Of a stretch of 64,000 nucleotides of DNA, positions 53,364 through 62,202 are shown piece by piece; the first letter of the stretch is position 1; each line of letters begins with the position of its first letter. A program made the position numbers and the translations under genes. This DNA is from Gammaproteobacteria bacterium. Lineage in GTDB: Bacteria; Pseudomonadota; Gammaproteobacteria; Pseudomonadales; Halieaceae. The DNA lies in assembly GCA_030427085.1 (NCBI GenBank), contig JAUHXH010000002.1, positions 992,001 to 1,056,000 on the forward strand. The letters are read 5' to 3'. The notes under the pieces were generated by a model, which was not told the origin of the DNA, made no database searches, and saw only the letters and a list, made by a program, of their open reading frames with translations.

Positions 53364-54122
53364 ATGACAGTGAGCGGGGACAATTCGAGCAGCCGATGGC
53401 AGGAATTTCGCGGCGATATCGCTCGTTTGGGTTGGGTCCACACCCTCATGCTCTACTGGAACCGGTTTTCCCGCCGCTATTCATTACGCATCTGGTTTAC
53501 GCCTTACCACATCGTGGCCCAGCCGGTACGTACCGACCTGCCCATCTCGCCGCGCCGGGCGGCCACCTTCGACGTTAGGGAAATCGCAGCGGGGGAGTAT
53601 GCACCGGGTGATCACCCCTGCCCGCGACCACCCGAGGTCATTGCCGAACGTTACGCCCAGGGTGCAGTGTGCCTTGCGATCTTCAAGGGCGAGCGGTTTG
53701 CAGGTTGCCTGTGGTATGTCGCGGAGCGCTACAGCGAGGATACCGTGCGCTGTGTTTTCCAACTACCAGGCGAAGACTGCGTGTGGGACTTCGACGTGTT
53801 TGTCGCACCGGAATTTCGACTTTCAGCAGCTTTTTTGGCGCTGTGGCAGGCTGCGTATCGCCGTTTTGAAGCCAGTGGTGTGCAGTGGTCGATCAGTCGG
53901 ATTTCCGCACTGAACCCGGAGTCGCTGAATGCGCATCGCAGTCTTGGGGCGCAGCGGTGTGGCTGGATAAATTTTGTGTCGATCGGTGCCTGGCAGTGGC
54001 AGTTCAGTTTCAGCAGTTTGCATCCCGCATGGTATTTTTTTCGGCAAGGTCGTCCGGCGCCGGTGTTTTCGGTAGCGCGAAATTGGCAGGACGAACCCCG
54101 TTTACTGGAAGAGGGCGGATAA
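53364..54122 (+). CDS. GNAT-like acyltransferase of unknown substrate
   Basis: 252 aa from ATG 53364, with AGGAG 7 bases upstream. The middle and C-terminal parts resemble a GNAT/FemAB-like acyltransferase (VCLAIFKGERFAGCLWYVAE, CVWDFDVFVAPEFR, NPESLNAHRSLGAQRCGWINFVSIG, where the last stretch is the usual acetyl-CoA-side motif). It starts 4 bases before the deacetylase gene ends the pair. Possibly acylates sugar amines opened by the neighbouring deacetylase. Confidence 0.6.
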   Translation: MTVSGDNSSSRWQEFRGDIARLGWVHTLMLYWNRFSRRYSLRIWFTPYHIVAQPVRTDLPISPRRAATFDVREIAAGEYAPGDHPCPRPPEVIAERYAQGAVCLAIFKGERFAGCLWYVAERYSEDTVRCVFQLPGEDCVWDFDVFVAPEFRLSAAFLALWQAAYRRFEASGVQWSISRISALNPESLNAHRSLGAQRCGWINFVSIGAWQWQFSFSSLHPAWYFFRQGRPAPVFSVARNWQDEPRLLEEGG

Positions 54123-54126
54123 GCAC

Positions 54127-55149
54127 GTGAAGGTTCGCTTGTTGTATCTGTTGCGCGCATTGGGTGTGTTTCAGCTGGCGCGCTACCTTACGCGGCACAA
54201 GGTCCGCGTGCTGGCCTATCATGGGATCTGGCTTGGTTCGGGCCACTTCGGTAACTACCTGTATATGAGTGCGGAAACCTTCGCCTCGCGAATGCGCCTG
54301 TTGCAGCGCTCGCCCTATCGGGCACTGCCTTTGAGCGCGCTGGTGGACGGCACAGAACTACCCGATTCATCCCTGGTGATCACGATTGATGACGGCTGGT
54401 ACGGCACCTACAAACACATGTTGCCTGCTCTGGAAGCGGCCGGTTTGCCCGCCACCATCTACGTCACGAGTTACTACTCAGATGCCCGGCGCCCGGTCTA
54501 CGAAGTGATGCTGCGCTATCTGGTCACCAAGGCTGAGCCGGGTACATACCGTGCCAGCGACTTGCCCGGCTATGGCCTGGACGGGCAGTGGAATTTGACT
54601 GCCGACACGGGGAGGGACGCACTCCTGGCTCAACTGCAGAAAGTGTGTGACACCTTTGAGCAGGACGAAGACGGCCAGCGTTTCAGTCGCGCGGTAGCCG
54701 GGTGGCTCGGCGTGGACTATGAGCCGCTTATCCACGATCGTGTATTCGACATCATGAACCGTGACGAAGTGGCGGATATGGCTGCACGTGGTTTTGATAT
54801 TCAACTTCATACCCACAGACACCGCGTCAAGGCCGATGGGCAGTACTGCGTGGCAGATGAAGTGCGTGATAACCGGGCGTCACTGGAGGCGCTGGTTGAC
54901 CAGCCGCTGGTGCATTTCTGTTATCCGAGTGGTGAATTCGATCCACACATGCCAGCCGTACTGCAAGATACCGGGGTGGTCAGTGCGACCACAACGCGGC
55001 AGGGGTTGTTTCAACCGGGCACCGATGCCTTCACCATCCCCAGGTTATTTGACGGCGAGGCCGTTACCGAAATCGAATTTGAAGCCGAGTTGGCCGGCCT
55101 GGGTGAGTTAGTGCGCGCCGCTCGCTCGCGATTCAGGCGCTCTGCATAA
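54127..55149 (+). CDS. Polysaccharide deacetylase (third)
   Basis: 340 aa from GTG 54127, 4 bases after the GNAT-like gene. NodB motifs LVITIDDGWYGTY (metal Asp pair, about 80-92), FDIQLHTHRHRV (metal His region) and FCYPSGEFDP. The N-terminus RVLAYHGIW is that of carbohydrate esterase 4 proteins. Its 3' end overlaps the convergent sulfotransferase gene by 17 bases. Confidence 0.85.
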   Translation: MKVRLLYLLRALGVFQLARYLTRHKVRVLAYHGIWLGSGHFGNYLYMSAETFASRMRLLQRSPYRALPLSALVDGTELPDSSLVITIDDGWYGTYKHMLPALEAAGLPATIYVTSYYSDARRPVYEVMLRYLVTKAEPGTYRASDLPGYGLDGQWNLTADTGRDALLAQLQKVCDTFEQDEDGQRFSRAVAGWLGVDYEPLIHDRVFDIMNRDEVADMAARGFDIQLHTHRHRVKADGQYCVADEVRDNRASLEALVDQPLVHFCYPSGEFDPHMPAVLQDTGVVSATTTRQGLFQPGTDAFTIPRLFDGEAVTEIEFEAELAGLGELVRAARSRFRRSA

Positions 55150-56131
55150 GCGGCAGGTAGGGCTGGGCCGCGACGCTATCGCCACACAGTTTGGCGACTG
55201 CCGCGATGTCGGCACCTTCCAGTTCAGTACGCCAGCGATTGGCGGCGGTAGCCGGATTTTGCACCGTGGAGTAATAGCCCTTCTTCGCCGTTGGGTCCAC
55301 GGTCAGGCAGGCGTTGATATAGTCTTCGGTCTGCGTGGACCAAGGCAGACCGCAGTGATCAAACAACTCGCGACACTGCACCAGCGGATTGTCACAAAAC
55401 GCGTCGTAGTTCAGCACGTATACATTGGGCAGCTGTTCGCAGGCGCGCAACACCGAGTCGTTGAACAGTATCCAGCCCCAGGTGGCGCTGGCCAGGGAGT
55501 CCCATCCTTCCAGGTCTGACAGCGTCAGGCCGCGGCGCCGGGCCTCATCCAGTTTTAACCAGTCCAGGTAAGCCTTGCCCTGCCCGAGCTTGCCCAGCTT
55601 GCGCCCGCGAATACGGCTGCCCAGTACGCCGCAGGGATTGCGCACGATAAACACAAATCGCGATTCCGGGCAGGCAGTGGCGAACAGGGGCAGGCGTGCG
55701 GTGCTGTCGACACTCTTTAATACGGGAATGGCAGTGCCGCCAGCGCGCGCGAAGTCCGGCACCTTGAAGCGGCGCTCCAATCGCCCGCGGGTAGCGCTGT
55801 CCAGCCCCCGAGCGGCGAACATCATTGCACGCCGCAGTTTCTCCGCTGCCCCACTGCGATACGCTTTGTCGAAGTAGGGCGTGCCTGCCACACAGCGCAG
55901 CTCGCGATCAGCCATGCGATCCAGGAGGTAGCGGCGCGCCGCCGCCTGGTGTTGTGCGATTTCCTCCGACGGCACAATAAACGGAAATTCCGTCGTGGGG
56001 TGAACGGTATCCGGTTCGTGCAGGAACAGGGTGTCGGGATGCGAGTCGAAAATTTTGCCCAACCAGGTCGTCCCCGAGCGGGGCAGGCCGAACAGAAACA
56101 GCCCGCGGTCTGTACTGGTGGTGCTGCTCAC
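55133..56131 (-). CDS. Sulfotransferase 5
   Basis: 332 aa from GTG 56131, whose codon overlaps the stop of the AsnB-like gene upstream. PAPS loop LFGLPRSGTTWLG (about 12-24) and 3'-phosphate site FVFIVRNPCGVLGSR; an acidic FLHEPDTV near residue 36 is typical of carbohydrate sulfotransferases. Two-gene operon with the AsnB-like gene, suggesting linked modification steps on one sugar. Confidence 0.82.
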   Translation of the reverse strand: MSSTTSTDRGLFLFGLPRSGTTWLGKIFDSHPDTLFLHEPDTVHPTTEFPFIVPSEEIAQHQAAARRYLLDRMADRELRCVAGTPYFDKAYRSGAAEKLRRAMMFAARGLDSATRGRLERRFKVPDFARAGGTAIPVLKSVDSTARLPLFATACPESRFVFIVRNPCGVLGSRIRGRKLGKLGQGKAYLDWLKLDEARRRGLTLSDLEGWDSLASATWGWILFNDSVLRACEQLPNVYVLNYDAFCDNPLVQCRELFDHCGLPWSTQTEDYINACLTVDPTAKKGYYSTVQNPATAANRWRTELEGADIAAVAKLCGDSVAAQPYLPLMQSA

Positions 56132-57972
56132 TGCTCAGCTCCCGTAGGGCGCGACAACCACAACTCCAGCACCGACAAAATCCACACCAGCTCACCGTAG
56201 TAACTCGCATGCCCCTCCCGGTGAAGGTCCACCACCCGGTCGATGAAGTCACTGCGGAAGAAGTGCCGTTTTTTCAGCGCCAGCAGGTTGTCGTAGGCGA
56301 TAGCCTGCAGGTCAGCGTGATTCTGCATCCACACGCCGAAGGGTAGGCCGAAGCCGTGCTTGGACTTATTGATGGTGGCATCGGGTAGCCAGTTGCTGAA
56401 GGTTTCCTTGTAGAAAGCGCGCAGGTTGTTGCCCTGCAGCTTCCAGTCGTCGGGAATGGTGCACGACAGATCGATCAGGCGGTCGTCCAGCATCGGGTAG
56501 CGCACGTCCACGCCCGCCAGCGCACACATGTGGCTGACTTTTCTGAGGTCGTTGTCCGCCAGCGTGATCTGCCAGTCCATGTACAGCATCCGGTTCAGGG
56601 CGGAGGCAGATTCGGGGGCGTGATAGTAATCGCGCAGCAGGGCATCCGGTGCGCCGCAGTCGACGGTGGCAAGGAAGTCCGGCTGGAATAATTCGGCGGG
56701 GTCGTGCTGGTGCAGGAAGTTGTAGGTCTGGGTGCGATCGGGCAGCGGCGTGCTTGCCTGACGCAGGAAGCTCCGGCCCTTGCTCGCCAGTGGAAAGCTG
56801 TCTGGCAGCGCCTTTACCAGCGGCGCGACCATGGAATCCCGCAGCAGCGCCGGCAGGCGCAACCAGCGCTCGAATTTTAATTGGTGGGCATAACGTTCGT
56901 TGCCGGCAAATAGTTCATCCCCACCATCGCCTGCCAGCAGGCGTTTCACGCCCTTGTCGGCTGCGGTGCGTGCACAGAACCAGGCCGGCAGGGCGGAGGA
57001 GTTACCGAAGGGTTCATCGTAGCTCTGTGCGATGCGGGGCAACGCCTCCACAACATCTTCGGGCGTCACGTAATACTCGTGCAGCCGCGTACCGAAGTGT
57101 TTCGCGGTAATGCGCGCATAGGCCATTTCGTCGTAGCCGTCGGCGTCGAATCCGATGGAATAGGCATCGGCGTCGCCTGCCCGCGCTTCGGTCAAAAACC
57201 CGGTGACGGTGGAACTGTCCAGGCCGCCACTGAGGAAACTGGCGGTGCTGGCTTCTCCGCTGGCGCTGTCCTCCACACACTGCCGCAGGGTGTTGAAGGT
57301 TTGCTCGCGGCTATCGGCCTTCGAAGAGGCATTGGAAAAGGTCGGCATCCAGTACCGCTGGCAGCTCCACTGGCCGCTGCGCCACACCAGCCGGTGAGCG
57401 GCGGGCAACTTGGCCACTTCCCGGTGAATGGACAGCGGGCTGGGAATCATGTGGAAGTACACGTAGGCGTAGATGCCCGCCTCGGTGATGCCGTCCTGCA
57501 CGTCGGGATGAGCCAGCACCACACTCGCACTGGAGCCGAATACCACGCGGACCGCATTGGCGCTGTAGTACAGCGGGAGGCGGCCCAGGCGGTCACTGGC
57601 CACTACCGCGGTGTGCGTCTGGGGGTCCAGAACATAGCAGGCAAAGGCACCGCTCAGTCCATCGGTGCATTCGGGGCCAAGTTGTTGGTACTTCCGCAGC
57701 AGTTCGGGGGCTCCGCCGGGGAGTTCGGCGATATCGCCTAGCACGGCGGCCATCACGCCCCCTTCACCCTGAACCAGGCTACCGGTACACAGGCCTGCCG
57801 CGCTTTCGTGCTGTGCGTGACTGATTGCCAGCGAGGTATTCAAGGCCGGCGCCATCTGGTTGATAATACCCGCCGAGGGAATTGTGACCGCGCTCGCAGA
57901 AAGCCAGCCGCCCAACGCATGGCTGTGAATACCGCTGGCTGCTGGCGGGAGGGATTGGATAGACTTCGGCAT
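56128..57972 (-). CDS. Asparagine synthase-like protein with degenerate glutaminase domain
   Basis: 614 aa. Synthetase half is complete: PP-loop ASFLSGGLDSSTV (about 242-254), SIGFDADGYDE, LLAGDGGDELFAG and NKSKHGFGLPFGVW. The N-terminal glutaminase-like half (about 20-200) lacks the Cys2 nucleophile; the protein begins MPKSIQSL and contains no MCG. It therefore cannot use glutamine in the normal way and may use free ammonia or act as an adenylating ligase, as in lasso-peptide cyclases and beta-lactam synthetase. The substrate is unknown. A further AsnB-type gene with intact Cys2 is at 26033. Confidence 0.82.
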   Translation of the reverse strand: MPKSIQSLPPAASGIHSHALGGWLSASAVTIPSAGIINQMAPALNTSLAISHAQHESAAGLCTGSLVQGEGGVMAAVLGDIAELPGGAPELLRKYQQLGPECTDGLSGAFACYVLDPQTHTAVVASDRLGRLPLYYSANAVRVVFGSSASVVLAHPDVQDGITEAGIYAYVYFHMIPSPLSIHREVAKLPAAHRLVWRSGQWSCQRYWMPTFSNASSKADSREQTFNTLRQCVEDSASGEASTASFLSGGLDSSTVTGFLTEARAGDADAYSIGFDADGYDEMAYARITAKHFGTRLHEYYVTPEDVVEALPRIAQSYDEPFGNSSALPAWFCARTAADKGVKRLLAGDGGDELFAGNERYAHQLKFERWLRLPALLRDSMVAPLVKALPDSFPLASKGRSFLRQASTPLPDRTQTYNFLHQHDPAELFQPDFLATVDCGAPDALLRDYYHAPESASALNRMLYMDWQITLADNDLRKVSHMCALAGVDVRYPMLDDRLIDLSCTIPDDWKLQGNNLRAFYKETFSNWLPDATINKSKHGFGLPFGVWMQNHADLQAIAYDNLLALKKRHFFRSDFIDRVVDLHREGHASYYGELVWILSVLELWLSRPTGAEQ

Positions 57973-58087
57973 CAGGAATTATTCCGGGTTGCGTCCATGT
58001 CGCTAGCTGGCGTGAGCACGGTATATTCCTTATGGACTGGCACTTCGGGCCAGAAAAGTAGCCGAATTTAGGTACAGGAGAGTGTAA

Positions 58088-58336
58088 ATGGTATCGCTTG
58101 AGGATGTGAAACAGATTATCGGCGATGTGCTGCAGATTGGTGACCGTGTGGACCAGTTCACAGCAGACACCGCCCTGCTGGGCAGCATTCCCGAGTTCGA
58201 TTCCATGGCGGTAGTCTCTATCCTGACTGCATTCGAGGATCGATTCGGTGTGTTTGTGGACGACGACGAAGTCAGCGCGGAAATCTTCGAATCCGTAGGT
58301 TCCCTGCAGGCCTTCCTCACCGAGAAAGCCGCCTGA
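58088..58336 (+). CDS. Acyl carrier protein
   Basis: 82 aa. Four-helix ACP with the phosphopantetheine Ser at 39 in IPEFDSMAVVSIL, and acidic helices II-III. Ribosome site AGGAGAG precedes ATG 58088. ACPs of this type occur in XrtA loci near hydrolase and ligase genes. A phosphopantetheinyl transferase gene is 3 kb downstream at 61297. Divergent from the AsnB-like gene, with 115 bases between. Confidence 0.88.
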   Translation: MVSLEDVKQIIGDVLQIGDRVDQFTADTALLGSIPEFDSMAVVSILTAFEDRFGVFVDDDEVSAEIFESVGSLQAFLTEKAA

Positions 58337-58361
58337 TCCCTTCTCCGCGCCGGCGATTACC

Positions 58362-60062
58362 GTGACTCCGGTGTTGATTCCCGCGGGCAGTTACTCACTG
58401 CCCGCACTCTGGTTTGGCCCCCACAATGCGCAACAACGCGTGTTGCACTTGCCTGCCTTCGGCGACGAGATGAATAAATCCCGCGCTGTGGTGGCGGCGC
58501 AGGCGCGGGCCTGGGCCGAACAGGGCATCGCCGTACTGGTGCCCGATTGGTTTGGCACGGGTGACGCGCCGGGGGACTACCTCGATGCGAGCTGGCAGGG
58601 CTGGCTGGACGATGCCAGTGTTGCGCTGCAATTCCTTTCGAACTCCGCAACCATTGTTCACCTGTGGGGGCTGCGCACCGGCTGCCTGCTGGCGGCGCAA
58701 CTCTACGCCCAGCATCCCCAGACTGTAAGCGGTGCCATCCTGTGGCAACCGGTGAGTTCGGGAAAACGCTACCTGAGCCAGGTATTGCGGGTACGTTCCA
58801 CTGCCGCCATGATGCGCGGCAAGAAGGAATCCGTGTCCAGCTTGCGTCAACAGCTGCTGGATGACGGTAGCCTGGAAGTCAGTGGCTACGCCTTGAACAG
58901 CGCGCTGTTCACCGAGATTGAAGCCACCTCACTGGCTGACATTTCCCTGCCGCAGGACGCTCAGCTGCATTGGTTGGAAGTGGTTGCAGACCCTGAAGCG
59001 GAAGTATCCCCCGCAACCACTCGTGAAACAGCGCAACTCACTGCCAACGGCGTAACGGTAGTGCACCAGCAAGTCGGTGGCGATACATTCTGGTCGACGG
59101 TAGAACTCGCCAGTGCGCCAGCGCTCATTGCGACTACAACAAGTGCGCTTGCTGGATCAGCCGAGCAAGCGCCGGAGCCTGACATCGAGGCCGCTACTGC
59201 CTCGCAGGGCGAACAACTCACCACCTTCGATTGCAGCGGTGATCAACTCTGCGGCGTTTATCACGCGCCGGAAGGCGAGCCGCACTCAGCGGTATTGATG
59301 GTAGTGGGCGGCCCCCAGTACCGCGTGGGTAGCCATCGACAGTATTTGAAACTGGCCCGCGCGTTGGCGGCCGATGGCGTGGCGGTGCTGCGTTTTGACT
59401 ACCGCGGCATGGGTGACAGCGAAGGTAACTACCGCGGCTTCGAATACATTGACGAGGATATTGCGGCGGCGCTGTCACATCTGGCTGTTCTGGCGCCGGG
59501 TGCTGAGCACCGCGTGCTACTGGGCCTGTGCGACGGCGCTACGGCTGCGGCCTTCTATGCCGCCCGCCACGAAGGAGTAGATGGGCTCGTGCTCTACAAT
59601 CCCTGGGTGCACAGCCCCGAGGGGCAAGCCCGCGCCCTGCTGAAACACTACTACTGGCAGCGGCTGGTGAACGGTGCGTTCTGGCGCAAATTGCTGTCAG
59701 GTGAACTACAAATCGGGCGCTCACTGCGTGCGCTGTTCGGCAACGTCAGTACCTCCCGACCGGCAACGGCCACCCGGGAAGCGTCATCGCATGGTGCCAG
59801 CGCAGAAAACGAGCCTTTGGTGCCGCGGCTGGAAGCCGCATTGAAAGCCTTCAGCGGCCCACAATTGTTTGTATTGAGCGGGCAGGATTTCACCGCCGCG
59901 GAATTTGAGGACGCCGTGCGCCAGAACCGCCCATTGGGTCGGTTGATGACGCGCCCACAAGTACGAGTTGAGCGCCTGCCGGATTCCGATCATACTTTTT
60001 CCCGTGCCGCCTGGAAGGCGCAACTCGCCGACATCACCCGCAACTGGATTCATTCCCTGTGA
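58362..60062 (+). CDS. Fusion of exosortase A-associated hydrolases 2 and 1
   Basis: 566 aa from GTG 58362. The N-terminal half (about 1-250) resembles XrtA-associated hydrolase 2 (HLPAFGDEMNKSRAVVAAQARAWA split, LVPDWFGTGDAPG). The C-terminal half (about 285-566) resembles hydrolase 1 (VLMVVGGPQYRVGSHRQY, LRFDYRGMGDSEG, LLGLCDGATAAAFYA). Both are alpha/beta-hydrolases usually encoded as separate neighbouring genes. The nucleophile of the C-terminal half is in a GLCDGA turn (Cys or Asp instead of the common GxSxG Ser); the N-terminal half has GLRTGC at the same place. Possible thioesterase or acyl-transfer role with the ACP; unproven. Confidence 0.82.
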   Translation: MTPVLIPAGSYSLPALWFGPHNAQQRVLHLPAFGDEMNKSRAVVAAQARAWAEQGIAVLVPDWFGTGDAPGDYLDASWQGWLDDASVALQFLSNSATIVHLWGLRTGCLLAAQLYAQHPQTVSGAILWQPVSSGKRYLSQVLRVRSTAAMMRGKKESVSSLRQQLLDDGSLEVSGYALNSALFTEIEATSLADISLPQDAQLHWLEVVADPEAEVSPATTRETAQLTANGVTVVHQQVGGDTFWSTVELASAPALIATTTSALAGSAEQAPEPDIEAATASQGEQLTTFDCSGDQLCGVYHAPEGEPHSAVLMVVGGPQYRVGSHRQYLKLARALAADGVAVLRFDYRGMGDSEGNYRGFEYIDEDIAAALSHLAVLAPGAEHRVLLGLCDGATAAAFYAARHEGVDGLVLYNPWVHSPEGQARALLKHYYWQRLVNGAFWRKLLSGELQIGRSLRALFGNVSTSRPATATREASSHGASAENEPLVPRLEAALKAFSGPQLFVLSGQDFTAAEFEDAVRQNRPLGRLMTRPQVRVERLPDSDHTFSRAAWKAQLADITRNWIHSL

Positions 60063-61348
60063 ACCGCGCCCTGCTAATTGCCTTTCACTTCCCGCCGGAA
60101 CAGGTCAGTAGCGGCCTGCAACGCACGCTGTCCAACGTGAACTACCTGCCGCAGCACGGTTGGGAGCCGCTGGTGTTATCGGCCAATCCGCGCGTTTATG
60201 TGCGAACCGGTGAAGGGCAGCTAAAGGACATTCCTGAAGGTACGGTGGTGCGCCGCGCCTTCGCACTGGACACGGCCCGCCACCTGCGGGTGCGCGGCCG
60301 CTATCCCGGTTGGCTGGCGTTGCCGGATCGCTGGGTGAGTTGGGTGCTGGGCGGGGTGGTCAGTGGCTGGCGGATGGTTCGGCAGTATCGCCCGCGAGTG
60401 CTGTGGAGCACCTACCCCATCGCCAGTGCACTGCTGATCGGCCTGTGCCTGCACAAATTGACCAAACTCCCCTGGGTGGTGGATTTTCGCGATTCCATGA
60501 CGGAGCCCGATTACCCCACCGAGCCGCGCAAACGTCGTGTGTTCGAGTGGATTGAGCAGCGGGCAATCCAGCACTGCAGCCGCGCTGTTTTTACCACCCC
60601 CGGTGCGCTGCAAATGTATCGAGAGCGCTACCCGGAAAAGCCCGATAACACCTGGGCGCTGATTCCCAATGGCTACGACGAGCGCATCTTCGCCGAAGTG
60701 GAAGCCCAGCTGCCGTCGACACCCTCGGGCCGACCGCTGACGCTGATCCACAGCGGTGTTATCTACCCCCAGGAGCGCGACCCCCGCCCTCTGTTCGAAG
60801 CAGTGGCGCAGCTCAAGAAAACGGGGCAGATCAGTGCGGAGTCGTTACAGATTGTGTTGCGCGCCTGCGGGCACCGGGAGCAGTTCCAGCCGATGCTGGA
60901 CGATCTGGATATCGCCGACATCGTGCAACTGGAAGCGGGCATCCCGTATCGCGAAGCCCTGGCCGAAGTATTCAATGCCGACGGACTGCTGCTGTTGCAG
61001 GCAGCCAATTGCAATCACCAGATTCCCGCCAAGTTGTATGAGTACTTCCGCGCCCAGCGGCCGGTACTGGCGCTGACTGACGCCGCGGGCGATACGGCCA
61101 GAACCTTCCTCGACGCTGGCCTGAGGCATCTGGCACCGCTCGACGATGCCGCCGCTATCCGCGACGCGCTGTCCGACTTTGTCGCTGCCGCCCGTGACGG
61201 TTCAGCCCCGCTGGCCAGCGCCGACGCGGTGGAACAGGCCTCCCGCGCGGCCGGGGCGCGCAAACTGGGCGCACTGTTTGATGAGTTGATCGGCGATCAG
61301 GCGTCCAGCGTGACCACAGTCAGCCAGCAGTCCTCCAACGGGCGGTAG
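60059..61348 (+). CDS. Glycosyltransferase family 4 protein
   Basis: 429 aa from GTG 60059, overlapping the hydrolase stop. GT-B fold: N-terminal FHFPPEQVSSGLQRT, the acceptor-side VDFRDSMTEPDYP, and the donor region IPNGYDERIF followed by PAKLYEYFRAQRPVLAL. Fifth glycosyltransferase of the window. Its last 52 bases overlap the convergent phosphopantetheinyl transferase gene. Confidence 0.82.
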   Translation: MNRALLIAFHFPPEQVSSGLQRTLSNVNYLPQHGWEPLVLSANPRVYVRTGEGQLKDIPEGTVVRRAFALDTARHLRVRGRYPGWLALPDRWVSWVLGGVVSGWRMVRQYRPRVLWSTYPIASALLIGLCLHKLTKLPWVVDFRDSMTEPDYPTEPRKRRVFEWIEQRAIQHCSRAVFTTPGALQMYRERYPEKPDNTWALIPNGYDERIFAEVEAQLPSTPSGRPLTLIHSGVIYPQERDPRPLFEAVAQLKKTGQISAESLQIVLRACGHREQFQPMLDDLDIADIVQLEAGIPYREALAEVFNADGLLLLQAANCNHQIPAKLYEYFRAQRPVLALTDAAGDTARTFLDAGLRHLAPLDDAAAIRDALSDFVAAARDGSAPLASADAVEQASRAAGARKLGALFDELIGDQASSVTTVSQQSSNGR

Positions 61349-61932
61349 TAACCCCGCGCCGCGTTTACCAGCGCAACGCCGGGCTTATCCCCCACGTGGC
61401 GTAGCGAGAAGCGTCCCGACTCTGCCAGCGGGGTGAACTCCATCTCCTGAAAGCCAATGAAATGCCCCAGCAGGGGCTGCAGGAGCTTGTAGGCGGCTTC
61501 TTTGGCGCAGAAGGGCAGGGTGGGGTCCAGATCAGTCAGTTCTTCTTGCTCGCGGTCGGTCAGAATCGCCGAGATCAGGTCAGTTTTTAACCGCCCCCGT
61601 TCCTCAATATCGATCCCCAGCCCCCGATAACGCGCGCTGCGAGACGCCGCCGCGATGGCCAGGCCGCGACTGTGGGAGATACTGCCCACCGTGTGTGCGG
61701 GCCACTGGGGTGCGCGTTCCGGGCCAACTCCGATAGCGCCAGTGTCATTCACCGCCAGCGCATTCAAGGCGCTGCGCGCTGCAACACGGCCGCTGGCGAA
61801 CTCCCGGCGCCGTTTCAGCGCCGCGTGAGCTATCGCGCTGTGCTCCTCGGGCAGCAGGCAGTGCTCCAGATCGTCAATCGGGAGCCAGTGAATTGCGACC
61901 TGCTCAGCCAGGTCCAGGGTTTTACAGTCCAT
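61297..61932 (-). CDS. 4'-phosphopantetheinyl transferase (EntD/Sfp-like)
   Basis: 211 aa. Visible motifs: VGSISHSRGLAIAAA (P1b), YRGLGIDIEERG (P2, metal-binding Asp/Glu) and LPFCAKEAAYKLL (P3). It activates carrier proteins by attaching phosphopantetheine to Ser; the ACP at 58088 is the obvious local client. Encoded convergently with the glycosyltransferase gene. Confidence 0.9.
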   Translation of the reverse strand: MDCKTLDLAEQVAIHWLPIDDLEHCLLPEEHSAIAHAALKRRREFASGRVAARSALNALAVNDTGAIGVGPERAPQWPAHTVGSISHSRGLAIAAASRSARYRGLGIDIEERGRLKTDLISAILTDREQEELTDLDPTLPFCAKEAAYKLLQPLLGHFIGFQEMEFTPLAESGRFSLRHVGDKPGVALVNAARGYYRPLEDCWLTVVTLDA

Positions 61933-62202
61933 CCGTCTCGGTCTGGCGCCTTACGCCTCATTGATAGCCATTGATCCCTAGCATGACACAGGCTCCGCCG
62001 GCACCGCATCCCCCGCTGAAAAAGGCTTTGAGAACGGCAATTTATGTGATCTGGCTCAAGCGCTTTCACCAACAAAGTGGACTGGTTCACATCCACGCAA
62101 TCTCAACATGGTTTGCACCGAAGCGCTCCGGTAGTGTCGCCCCAAAGAGTCCGGTATTTGCAATATCGCACCGGGCCGCTGGAGACAGAGGACGTAGACA
62201 AC

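Noticed and set aside
58034-58052. Short hairpin CTGGC...GCCAG upstream of the ACP gene
   Set aside because: Only five base pairs with a seven-base loop and no T-run; no better than chance.
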